Shown here: positions 15,804-22,506 of the stretch, one piece after another
Layout: the number at the start of each line of letters is the position of its first letter
Numbering within the stretch: position 1 is the first letter of the stretch
NCBI GenBank assembly: GCA_934747325.1
Contig: CAKVGW010000014.1
Coordinates: 1-36,752, forward strand
Direction: 5' to 3'
Length of the DNA: 36,752 bases
Source: an uncultured Candidatus Melainabacteria bacterium
Lineage (GTDB): Bacteria; Cyanobacteriota; Vampirovibrionia; Gastranaerophilales; Gastranaerophilaceae
Notes under the pieces: model-generated
Databases searched by the model: none
What the model was told of the DNA's origin: nothing
What the model saw: the letters and a program-made list of their open reading frames with translations, nothing else
Translations under genes and position numbers: made by a program

Positions 15804-16994
15804 TTACAGATAAATTTCCTCCATTTTCTCTAACTCTTGTTCTGCGAAGTCTGGTATTACATGCCCGTAGATATCCATTGTGATTTGAATACTTGCGTGT
15901 CCGAGCAATCTTGAGACTACTATTGGTTTCATACCATTTTCTAATGCTCTTGTTGCAAATGTATGTCTCATGGCGTGTACGTTTCTATGTGGTATATCTA
16001 GTTTGTTTTGAATTCTGCTAAATACATCTAAAAAAGTGCCTGAGTCGGTGAAATATCCGTCTTGTCGTGGAAATACAAGGTTTAATTTTGTGTAATAGTC
16101 TTGTCCTAATTTTTTCTTCATAATATCTTGTTCCATTTTATATTCTGTTAATTCGGTCATTAATGGTCGCATAACTTTTATAATTCTGTTTGATGTTTTA
16201 GTTTTAGTATTATATACAAAACCAAGTATTGTCTTGCTATCACTTTTTTGATTAAAAATTTTATTTCTTTGCACCTGTTTATTTATCCTAATAGTGTTTT
16301 TGCAAAAATCTACACAATCCCACGTCAAGCCTAATAATTCACCAGCTCGTAAACCTGTATAAAAATCAAATTTAATCGCCATACCATAATAATGATTTGG
16401 ACATTCCGCTAAAATCTTTTCTTGTTCTTCTCTTGTAAAAACTTCTACTTCTTTTTTGTTTTCTCGCCTTAATTTTACTGTTAATAACGGATTTCGGATA
16501 AGTTCACCTCTTTTTAATGCGAAATTTATGCAACTACTCATTACAAGGTGTATGTTTTCTACAGTTTTGTTTGATAATCCGCCCTTACCAGTTAATCTGC
16601 CATTTGTGTATAAATGGTTATAAAACTTTTGAATGTCATCGCCATTTAAGTTCGCAAAAGCGATATTGCCGATATTCGGCTTTATGTGTCTTCTAATAAT
16701 CATTTCATAACTTTGACTTGTTGAATCTCGTAATCCATAAATAGCACTATTATAAAACCATTTTTCAAAATATTCGCCAACTTTTATACACTTAGAACTA
16801 ATATCAATCCCCGAACTATGTTTTACCATTAAGTCTTTTAATTTCAAACGAACTTCTTTTTCTGAATTCCCAGTACAGGATTTAAACTTTCGGTTCCCCT
16901 TAACATCAATCCCAATTTCAAATTTACCTTTCCATTTTCCACTTCTTGTATCTTTATAAATGCACCCCTCGCCGTTACTTCTTCTCTTTGCCAT
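15804..16994 (-). CDS. int: Tyrosine recombinase (integrase) of the tRNA-fMet element
   Basis: This 396-residue integrase has the full catalytic set: R216 in TGLRAGELLGL, H340 and R343 in HAMRHTFA, H366 in LLGHAS, and the nucleophile Y376 in DIYGHV. The N-terminal 60 residues (NGEGCIYKDTRSGKWKGKFEIG) look like the arm-type DNA-binding domain of Tn916/phage integrases. Residues about 65-165 form the core-binding SAM-like domain. It is the obvious enzyme for recombination at the 51-bp tRNA repeat. Its ATG shares one base with the stop of the upstream serine recombinase (TAATG), so the two are translationally coupled. Confidence 0.95.
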   Translation of the reverse strand: MAKRRSNGEGCIYKDTRSGKWKGKFEIGIDVKGNRKFKSCTGNSEKEVRLKLKDLMVKHSSGIDISSKCIKVGEYFEKWFYNSAIYGLRDSTSQSYEMIIRRHIKPNIGNIAFANLNGDDIQKFYNHLYTNGRLTGKGGLSNKTVENIHLVMSSCINFALKRGELIRNPLLTVKLRRENKKEVEVFTREEQEKILAECPNHYYGMAIKFDFYTGLRAGELLGLTWDCVDFCKNTIRINKQVQRNKIFNQKSDSKTILGFVYNTKTKTSNRIIKVMRPLMTELTEYKMEQDIMKKKLGQDYYTKLNLVFPRQDGYFTDSGTFLDVFSRIQNKLDIPHRNVHAMRHTFATRALENGMKPIVVSRLLGHASIQITMDIYGHVIPDFAEQELEKMEEIYL

Positions 16995-17581
16995 TATGCA
17001 ATATCCTTTCTTTCTTCTTTCACAAAGTTATAAAAAGTATTTGTTTTTAGTTTTAGTAATTCACAAGCCTTTTTTGCCGTAATTTTGCGACAAGACCAAT
17101 CACTATAAACTTCTTGCCAATTTGCAGGTTTAGAAATTTTCTTTCTTCCCTTGTATTTCCCTTCACGTTTAGCAACCGCAATACCGTCTTTTTGTCTTTC
17201 TAAAAGATTTGCACGTTCAAATTCATAAATTGCACCAAGCATTGTAATCATAAGTTTACCAGCAGGAGTACTTGTATCAAGATTTTCTTTATTACTCACA
17301 AGTTTTACTCCTTTATTTTCTAATTTTTCTAAAATTTCTAATAAATCTTTTGTACTTCTTGCTAATCTTGAAAAATCTTTGACATAAACGGTATCGCCAT
17401 TTCTAACATAATCAAGCATTTCCATAAGTTTTGGACGATTTGTATTTTTAGCACTAATTTTTTCTTCGAAATATTTATCAATTTTGTATTGTTTCAAAAT
17501 CTCAAATTGACTTTCAGTATTTTGTTCCAATGTACTTACACGAATATAAGCAATATTTTGACCTTTGTTTTCTTGTTTCAT
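16994..17581 (-). CDS. Serine recombinase, resolvase/invertase type
   Basis: The start is set at ATG 17581 because AAAGGAGG lies just upstream; an ATG at 17605 would add 8 residues and lacks such a site. The 195-residue protein has the catalytic serine in YIRVSTLEQN (S16). KDFSRLARSTKDLLEIL, LMITMLGAIYEFERANLLERQ and AVAKREGKYKGRK are typical of the resolvase/invertase family. A C-terminal helix-turn-helix (TAKKACELLKLKTNTFYNFV) follows. The DNA-binding domain is C-terminal, which excludes the IS607 type. Its role may be resolution of dimers, inversion, or control of the element. It overlaps int by one base. Confidence 0.92.
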   Translation of the reverse strand: MKQENKGQNIAYIRVSTLEQNTESQFEILKQYKIDKYFEEKISAKNTNRPKLMEMLDYVRNGDTVYVKDFSRLARSTKDLLEILEKLENKGVKLVSNKENLDTSTPAGKLMITMLGAIYEFERANLLERQKDGIAVAKREGKYKGRKKISKPANWQEVYSDWSCRKITAKKACELLKLKTNTFYNFVKEERKDIA

Positions 17582-18117
17582 TTTACCTCCTTTGGACTTT
17601 TGCATTATTGGATATTGATGTTTACTTGTAAAGACTTTTGCAAATATCTATTTAAAAATTAAAAAAATAACTCTAAATAAATACCCCTCAAATAGTTTCA
17701 TTATATTGTTTTAGACCATAACCTATTTAAAGACATTTCTTAATCAAGTTCTGTAAAGTTAGTTGATTTTTATACACGCAATTCTGAATAAAATTTTGAG
17801 AGATTATAATTTTATATACAATTCCATTATTTATATTGATAACTATTCACTGATGAGTTGTTAATGTGTTCTAACGAAACAACTTAATAAGTTTTTAATT
17901 ACCTAACTTTAATATTTAAAAATTTTTATAAAAGCGGAGATTTTGGGGCAATAACACCACTATTATTGGGTTAGAATGGTATTATTGCTTTCATTTTCTA
18001 AAATACAAATTCTTTATATTTTTATCTATAACAGGTAAAAATATACTTGTATAAAACTAATCTATAATTAATATTTATCTATTATTAATTACACATGGCT
18101 TTTTACATTGATTAAAA
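17582..18117. other. Non-coding interval, candidate origin region
   Basis: No ORF of merit lies in these 536 bases between the Rep-like gene and the serine recombinase. The sequence is very AT-rich apart from the inverted repeat at 17948-17988. The Rep-like gene lies beside it, so this is where I would look for a double-strand origin or oriT, and for the recombinase promoter. Confidence 0.4.
17948..17988. repeat. 12-bp inverted repeat beside the Rep-like gene (candidate nick site)
   Basis: GCAATAACACCA (17948-17959) pairs with TGGTATTATTGC (17977-17988) with one G:U, around a 17-nt loop. HUH initiators typically cut near such hairpins. Confidence 0.5.
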
Positions 18118-18690
18118 TTAAGCTGCAGGGAGGTCAAAGCGACTATCAAACCTGTTATTTTTGTGAAAATAAAAACTTTCTCTCTGTTTAGTTAAGAGCC
18201 TATTCATATTTTTAAAATTAAAAGAAGAAATTGTATTTGTAAAATCCTCAACATAGCGGAATGTTCCTGACTGCCTAATTATGTATTGTAAAAAATATAT
18301 TGGGTCTTTATTTGTAATATCGTATGCTTTACAGCTTTCCTTGCCATATTTTTTAGTAATACTTTCAAGAATTTTGTTTGATATTTTCTTTTCTTGTTCC
18401 TTGTAAACAATTACAATATGCAAATGTGGTAATACGGTTTCAGGAACTCCAAAGCATTTTAATTTTGAAACCATTTTTCTTATAGGTCTACCTTTTTTGT
18501 TATTATGAAACGTAACAAATTCTCCAAATCTAAGACTTAACTGGCTTACACAAATTATACATGAGAATGGAATTTTAGTTTTCTTAGCAAATCTGTCCAT
18601 TACCATTTTTATACGGTTAGCTTCTCTTGTTGCGTCTTTAACTGTTTTAAATTTTATTGAATGTTCTACATTTATAAACCTAATATCCAT
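18118..18690 (-). CDS. HUH-type Rep-like protein
   Basis: The start is placed at ATG 18690, with AAAGGAG 8 bases upstream; a longer reading to 18750 has no such site. The 190-residue protein carries LPHLHIVIV (H89, H91), the hydrophobic-flanked HUH metal-binding motif of rolling-circle initiators and relaxases. NKDPIYFLQYIIRQ (Y132, Y136) gives two tyrosines three residues apart, as in phage-type initiators with paired catalytic tyrosines. I infer nicking of the element's own DNA for replication or transfer. The gene overlaps the preceding one by 19 bases and forms an operon with it and the Xis-like gene. The protein is short, and no helicase domain is fused. Confidence 0.65.
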   Translation of the reverse strand: MDIRFINVEHSIKFKTVKDATREANRIKMVMDRFAKKTKIPFSCIICVSQLSLRFGEFVTFHNNKKGRPIRKMVSKLKCFGVPETVLPHLHIVIVYKEQEKKISNKILESITKKYGKESCKAYDITNKDPIYFLQYIIRQSGTFRYVEDFTNTISSFNFKNMNRLLTKQRESFYFHKNNRFDSRFDLPAA

Positions 18691-19067
18691 AATTTTAGCT
18701 CCTTTCTCTGTCTTTGTGTTAATTTTATACTCTTTTTTGATAGTATCCATTTCTTATACTCCTTATAAACTATAAATTTTCGTCCAATATTGTCTTCTTG
18801 TAATAGACTATTAAATTTTTTATCCTTGTCTAGCCATTCCTTAATTTTTTTATTTGAATAAATATTTATTAATCTGGAAATTGCAAAAACAACTTGATGA
18901 AAATCTATTAGACTATCCTCTTTTACATCTACTGAATATACCCAAGAAATACTTTTATCAGTATTATTTAAACTGAATAAATTAGTTGGGCAATCAAAAT
19001 GGTCAACTTTTCCTCTGCTTCCATAGTTATAATTTTTATGTGTTCGGTGATAATAATTTGTATTCAT
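18672..19067 (-). CDS. Hypothetical protein between the Xis-like and Rep-like genes
   Basis: This 131-residue protein is unrecognised. The N-terminus is rich in Tyr, His and Asn (MNTNYYHRTHKNYNYGSRGK). The middle (VVFAISRLINIYSNKKIKEWL) looks helical and the C-terminus is basic (LTQRQRKELKLW). No cysteine cluster or membrane segment is visible. Its ATG overlaps the stop of the Xis-like gene by 4 bases (ATGA), and its end overlaps the Rep-like gene by 19 bases. It therefore probably works with them, perhaps as a replication accessory protein. That is inference from position only. Confidence 0.65.
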   Translation of the reverse strand: MNTNYYHRTHKNYNYGSRGKVDHFDCPTNLFSLNNTDKSISWVYSVDVKEDSLIDFHQVVFAISRLINIYSNKKIKEWLDKDKKFNSLLQEDNIGRKFIVYKEYKKWILSKKSIKLTQRQRKELKLWILGL

Positions 19068-19330
19068 TTTAATTCAATCACCTTTCCGACATTTTGCATT
19101 ACCCACTCATTAAAATCGTTAGCAATAATGTATTTTTTGCCACCAATTTGGATTACAGGAAAACCTTTTATCTTACATAACTTGTAAACTGTATTAATTC
19201 CTATTTTAAAAGTTGTAGCAAATTCTTTAACGGTAAACATATTGGCATATATTCTGCCTTTACAGTTTTGCCTGATGTCTTCCATTGTGTCAAGCATTCT
19301 AAAACGATTTGGTGGTAATCTGTTCTCCAT
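19064..19330 (-). CDS. Excisionase-like helix-turn-helix protein
   Basis: This 88-residue protein contains MFTVKEFATTFKIGINTVYKLCKIKGFPVI, then GGKKYIIANDFNEWV. This is the winged-helix layout of the excisionase/MerR-like DNA-binding family: VKE.A..., a short helix-turn-helix, then a GGK.yI wing. Such proteins bend DNA to direct integrase towards excision, or start replication. AAAGGAG precedes the ATG on the minus strand. It is first in an overlapping operon with the 131-residue protein and the Rep-like protein rather than next to int, so it could be a replication or transcription regulator instead of a true Xis. Confidence 0.75.
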   Translation of the reverse strand: MENRLPPNRFRMLDTMEDIRQNCKGRIYANMFTVKEFATTFKIGINTVYKLCKIKGFPVIQIGGKKYIIANDFNEWVMQNVGKVIELK

Positions 19331-20049
19331 ATATCTTTCTCCTTTCTTTTTAATACGCCCTATAACTGCAAACGTACTCCCATAAAAAGGCTCAAGATAA
19401 AATATATAACTAAATATTAGTTGGGCGTAAGTTTCCTCTTTATCTTAAACTCCTCTATATGGAGCGACCTCTGTTTGATAACCGAGCATAAGGTCAGGAC
19501 TGCTGGGGAGTATTTAAGTAAGTGAAATACCCAAAATCTAAAATATTTAGTTGTCAAACTTCAATTCGTAAATTTATCTTATCAATATAAATAAAATCCG
19601 TCAAGGTATAATCCCCAATGGCAAAATGTGAAAATAAATTACAAATTTACTGTTGATGATGTGTTCGATATAATTGTAATTTTTACATAACTTCACAATG
19701 ACGACACATTTTTACTTTATATAGCTGTAAACTTTTTATGTTTCTCTCACCAAACAGTCCATTTAATTGCGTCTAAAATCTTCTTTGGGATAATGCTATA
19801 ATTTGCTTTTGGTAATATTCTCTACATAATCATCGGTTAAATAAGCAAAATTTTATTTGTTGCTCACCAATCTCTCTGCTAACACTCTTAAAAAACTTTA
19901 GCCTTAATTGGGTTTAAATATTGTCATGATAATACTCTCAATATATTCACTAATGATTTTATATCTATTACTATTTCCTATACTCTTATAAGAATAATTT
20001 TTATAATAATCTTATTTTATTCTTTTTCTTTCCGCCCCACCTAAAATTT
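19331..20049. other. Non-coding interval with several nested inverted repeats
   Basis: No gene is supported in these 719 bases. The part nearest the Xis-like gene is structured. TACGCCC (19354) pairs with GGGCGTA (19423), extended by AACT/AGTT after a 3-nt bulge. AAGATAAA pairs with TTTATCTT around 19394 and 19437. CTCC/GGAG lies near 19450 and GACCT/AGGTC near 19466 and 19491. This is the leader of the Xis/Rep operon on the minus strand, so it may be an origin, an attenuator or a regulatory RNA. From about 19600 to 20049 I see nothing specific. Confidence 0.45.
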
Positions 20050-20319
20050 TTAATAATATCTTTTTTGCCATTCCTTAATCATTTCTTCTGTTTTAAGTCG
20101 TTCCGCTCTTTGTTCTGATGTTTCGTCTTTATATTTGAGATAATCTGTAAAAAGTCTTATTCCTACTAATATTCCAATAGTAACTAAAATTCCTACTCCT
20201 ATTAGTATAATATTTTTTGAAATAAATACCAAAATACAAGCTAGAATTAAAATTAAAATTAGTTCTATAACAATTTTTCTAAAAGTATATAAAAATAAAA
20301 CAAAAAATAAATATTCCAT
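20050..20319 (-). CDS. Small membrane protein (third gene of the unknown cassette)
   Basis: This 89-residue protein is unrecognised. It has two hydrophobic segments, about 16-33 (IVIELILILILACILVFI) and 37-56 (ILIGVGILVTIGILVGIRLF). A charged cytoplasmic-type tail follows (YKDETSEQRAERLKTEEMIKEW). AAAGGA lies upstream of the ATG. The gene follows the 112-residue gene after a 36-base gap on the same strand. Small two-helix membrane proteins are frequent effectors of defence and toxin systems; this one could play that part for the two genes before it. That is inference from size and position. Confidence 0.65.
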   Translation of the reverse strand: MEYLFFVLFLYTFRKIVIELILILILACILVFISKNIILIGVGILVTIGILVGIRLFTDYLKYKDETSEQRAERLKTEEMIKEWQKRYY

Positions 20320-20355
20320 TGTTATCCTTTTTATTAGTTATTACATAACGAGAAA

Positions 20356-20694
20356 TTATTGCAACTCCAAATTAATAAAATTTTCTACACCATTATATTT
20401 TTCATTAAAAAATGTATACAACCTTTTAAGACCACAAATATATGCACTTGAACTATTTTTAGGATGTTTAACTAGTTTATTAACCTGTTGTTCTCGTAGA
20501 TTGTTTTTAAATCTAGATATTGCCTCAATAGATTTAAACAAATCAAAAAAATGAACACCTAATTCCAATTCATGACGATAAGCATAAAAAGCATCTCCAA
20601 TATATGTGTTTATAGTATTTTTATTTACATTTGGGTATTTTTCTATTAAATAATTTTTAAACTCTTGTTTTAATTTTTTTAATTTATCTGTCAT
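20356..20694 (-). CDS. Small helical protein resembling an integrase core-binding domain
   Basis: This 112-residue protein begins MTDKLKKLKQEFKNYLIEKYPN. NKNTINTYIGDAFYAYRHEL and AYICGLKRLYTFFNEKY recall the helices of the SAM-like core-binding domain of tyrosine recombinases. No catalytic domain follows and none of the R/H/R/H/Y residues are present. Its ATG overlaps the stop of the 262-residue gene by 11 bases, with GGAG as ribosome-binding site, so the two are coupled. It may bind DNA or partner proteins. I cannot name a family with confidence. Confidence 0.65.
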   Translation of the reverse strand: MTDKLKKLKQEFKNYLIEKYPNVNKNTINTYIGDAFYAYRHELELGVHFFDLFKSIEAISRFKNNLREQQVNKLVKHPKNSSSAYICGLKRLYTFFNEKYNGVENFINLELQ

Positions 20695-21472
20695 TCTTAT
20701 CTCCGAAAATTCTATTTATTTCTTCAATTTCTTCTCTAGAAAATGAATGCGATATTATATGTCTAGATTTTTTGTTTTTTATTATTCCAATAACTTTATT
20801 ATTGTCGTCAATATCATAACCCCATTCTTTATCTCTATCGGGATTTATGCTTAATGGAAAATCATTAATACTGCCTTTTAGCTCTTCTATATCTAAATTG
20901 GGACATAGTGAAAATCTACTTAATTTTTGAAGTAGGTCATTTACCAAAATCTCTTTATCAATATTAAAATTTCCTAATTTATCAAATACGCCATATGGTG
21001 TTATATTATGTTCATATTCAAACATTTCAAAATCATCAAAACATTCAGAGGATATATCCGAGGATGTAAATATTCCACATTTATAGCAACAAAATGGACA
21101 ATTATCCTTTTTAGTACAGTAATTTTTTGTTATCTCTTCATCTAAAGAATCTCTATAACAATTATAAGTTTCTATAAGTTTCTTTTTTGTCCCCTCCTTG
21201 TCATTATAAAAAATTTGAAAACCTTTCCAATCTGCAATATAAGAATCTACTAGTCGTCCTAAAAGTAAAAATTCTTTTTTATATTGTTCTGGATTATTAT
21301 TTTTAGTTTTCTTTACGGTGATAATATGTTTTAACAAATCATTTTCTATTATTTCTTTATAATCTGAAAAATTTTTTGCATTACATACAACTTCCTTATA
21401 AAATCGAGATGTTGAGGCAAAAAATATAACTGTAACTTTATTTTCTGATAATTTATCTAAAATGTCGTACAT
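20684..21472 (-). CDS. Cys-cluster hypothetical protein (first gene of the unknown cassette)
   Basis: This 262-residue protein is unrecognised. The most telling part is a cysteine cluster at C119, C125, C128, C129, C132 and C144 (NCPFCCYKCG), likely a zinc-binding site and reminiscent of the CPxC knuckles of HNH-type nucleases. I do not see a convincing HNH histidine pair. The N-terminus VTVIFFASTSRFYK is strand-like. The C-terminus is acidic then basic (DRDKEWGYDIDDNNK, then KNKKSRHIISHSFSREEIEEI). It is first in a three-gene set and divergent from the XRE regulator, with palindromic operators between. The place at the element's right end suggests cargo with a defence or toxin role. Confidence 0.65.
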   Translation of the reverse strand: MYDILDKLSENKVTVIFFASTSRFYKEVVCNAKNFSDYKEIIENDLLKHIITVKKTKNNNPEQYKKEFLLLGRLVDSYIADWKGFQIFYNDKEGTKKKLIETYNCYRDSLDEEITKNYCTKKDNCPFCCYKCGIFTSSDISSECFDDFEMFEYEHNITPYGVFDKLGNFNIDKEILVNDLLQKLSRFSLCPNLDIEELKGSINDFPLSINPDRDKEWGYDIDDNNKVIGIIKNKKSRHIISHSFSREEIEEINRIFGDKNDR

Positions 21473-21510
21473 TTACATACTCCATATTTTTATTTTGTTA
21501 TTAGCTCACA

Positions 21511-21600
21511 CTCATTATTTGAGATTAAATTGAGTACAAATTCATATTAAATGATTTCAAATCATTTTACAAGTATTTAATGAGTTCAGTTAAGTTCATT
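21511..21600. promoter_or_regulatory. Palindromic operators between the cassette and the XRE regulator
   Basis: A 19-base palindrome AAATGATTT-C-AAATCATTT lies at 21549-21567. CTCA/TGAG (21511-21523) and AATGA/TCATT (21579-21600) are weaker inverted repeats with related half-sites. They lie in the divergent intergenic region and fit binding by the XRE protein encoded at 21640, which could control both itself and the cassette. Confidence 0.55.
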
Positions 21601-21639
21601 TGAAAAGTTTTATATCTAACATGAAATAGAGGATATAAA

Positions 21640-21954
21640 ATGAACAAAAAAGAGCTATTAGGTAAAAGAATTAGAGAGCTGAGAAAAAGAAAAGGTATTA
21701 ACCAAGAAACATTGGCGGAGCTAATTGATGTTGACCCTACAACAATTAGTAATATTGAAAATGGTAAAAATTATCCATCAATGATTAACCTAGAAAATTT
21801 ATTAAATGTTTTAGGGTGTTCTTTTACAGAGGCTTTTGATTTTGAACATAAAAATAACGAAGAAGATTTAATATCCGAGATAACTAAGAAATTAAAAAGT
21901 AATCCTGATAAATTAGAAGATTTCTATAAAATTGTGATGGCATTAACTAAATGA
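21640..21954 (+). CDS. XRE/Cro-family transcriptional regulator
   Basis: This 104-residue protein has a textbook N-terminal helix-turn-helix: GKRIRELRKRKGINQETLAELIDVDPTTISNIENGKNYPS within about residues 8-48. A short C-terminal tail (EDLISEITKKLKSNPDKLEDFYKIVMAL) probably serves dimerisation. AGAGGA precedes the ATG. It is the only gene of the element on the plus strand and is divergent from the unknown cassette, with a perfect 19-base palindrome between them. It is likely an autoregulator that also represses the cassette. It may alternatively be the element's master repressor. Confidence 0.9.
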   Translation: MNKKELLGKRIRELRKRKGINQETLAELIDVDPTTISNIENGKNYPSMINLENLLNVLGCSFTEAFDFEHKNNEEDLISEITKKLKSNPDKLEDFYKIVMALTK

Positions 21955-22210
21955 AGCTTCTTTCTTGGGTAGCTTTATACCTCACACCACTAAAACATTT
22001 CATCATTCGCCAGAGAATGCTCTCATTATAAATTATTTAGGCGGGGATTTTTAAGCCGAGAAAAATCTCACAGCCGAAAACTTGTGTCCGCGACCACGAA
22101 ACCTCATCACACAATGAGAGGGGCTGTATGGGGGGGGGGATTTTAAATCGTTACATTACTTATTCAATTTCACGGATTTTGTTATAATTTTTCAATTCAT
22201 CTCATTTTAT
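21955..22210. other. Non-coding interval at the right end of the element, with a G10 run
   Basis: No gene is seen between the regulator and the terminator of the tRNA. The stretch at about 22040-22140 is GC-richer than its surroundings and ends in a run of ten G at 22130-22139. The run is striking in AT-rich DNA and may be unstable or poorly sequenced. Confidence 0.4.
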
Positions 22211-22233
22211 TGTGTTGCTAAATGTGTTGTTTA
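22211..22233. repeat. Paired TGTGTTG motif near attR
   Basis: TGTGTTG occurs at 22211 and 22223 with the same 12-base period as the pair at 12427 near attL, and the 23-base blocks match at 21 positions. These are candidate recombination-protein sites inside both ends of the element. Confidence 0.5.
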
Positions 22234-22235
22234 TA

Positions 22236-22275
22236 CTAAAAAAGTGAGTTCTAGAAAACCTCTAAAACTCACTTA
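22236..22275 (-). terminator. Terminator of the intact tRNA-fMet gene (element-supplied)
   Basis: AAGTGAGTTCTAGA and TCTAAAACTCACTT form a 14-bp stem with one mismatch, followed on the minus strand by TTTTTT. It replaces the original terminator now at 12225-12259, as expected if the element brought its own tRNA 3' end. Confidence 0.75.
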
Positions 22276-22276
22276 A

Positions 22277-22359
<83 letters not shown>

Positions 22360-22445
22360 ATATTTAATTTGTATGTCGAATAAATACACTCAACATCTTT
22401 ATTATGCTCCGTAAAAATAAAAAATCAAGTACTATAAAAAAATAT

Positions 22446-22473
22446 TTGTTTTAATAATATATTTTGTTACAAT
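22446..22473 (+). promoter_or_regulatory. Promoter of the rlhA-like gene
   Basis: TTGTTT (22446-22451), a 16-bp spacer and TACAAT (22468-22473) precede the gene by about 34 bases, divergent from the tRNA. Confidence 0.5.
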
Positions 22474-22506
22474 AGTATCTATACCGATGTAATGAAAGGG
22501 TTATTG

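Noticed and set aside
16994..17581. IS607-type transposase
   Set aside because: The helix-turn-helix is C-terminal and no tnpB is adjacent; the protein fits the resolvase/invertase group.
18690..18750. Longer start at 18750 for the Rep-like gene
   Set aside because: No ribosome-binding site precedes it, while AAAGGAG lies at the right distance before ATG 18690.
20356..20694. Truncated integrase pseudogene
   Set aside because: It has its own ribosome-binding site, is coupled to the upstream gene and ends cleanly; no catalytic-domain remnant follows.
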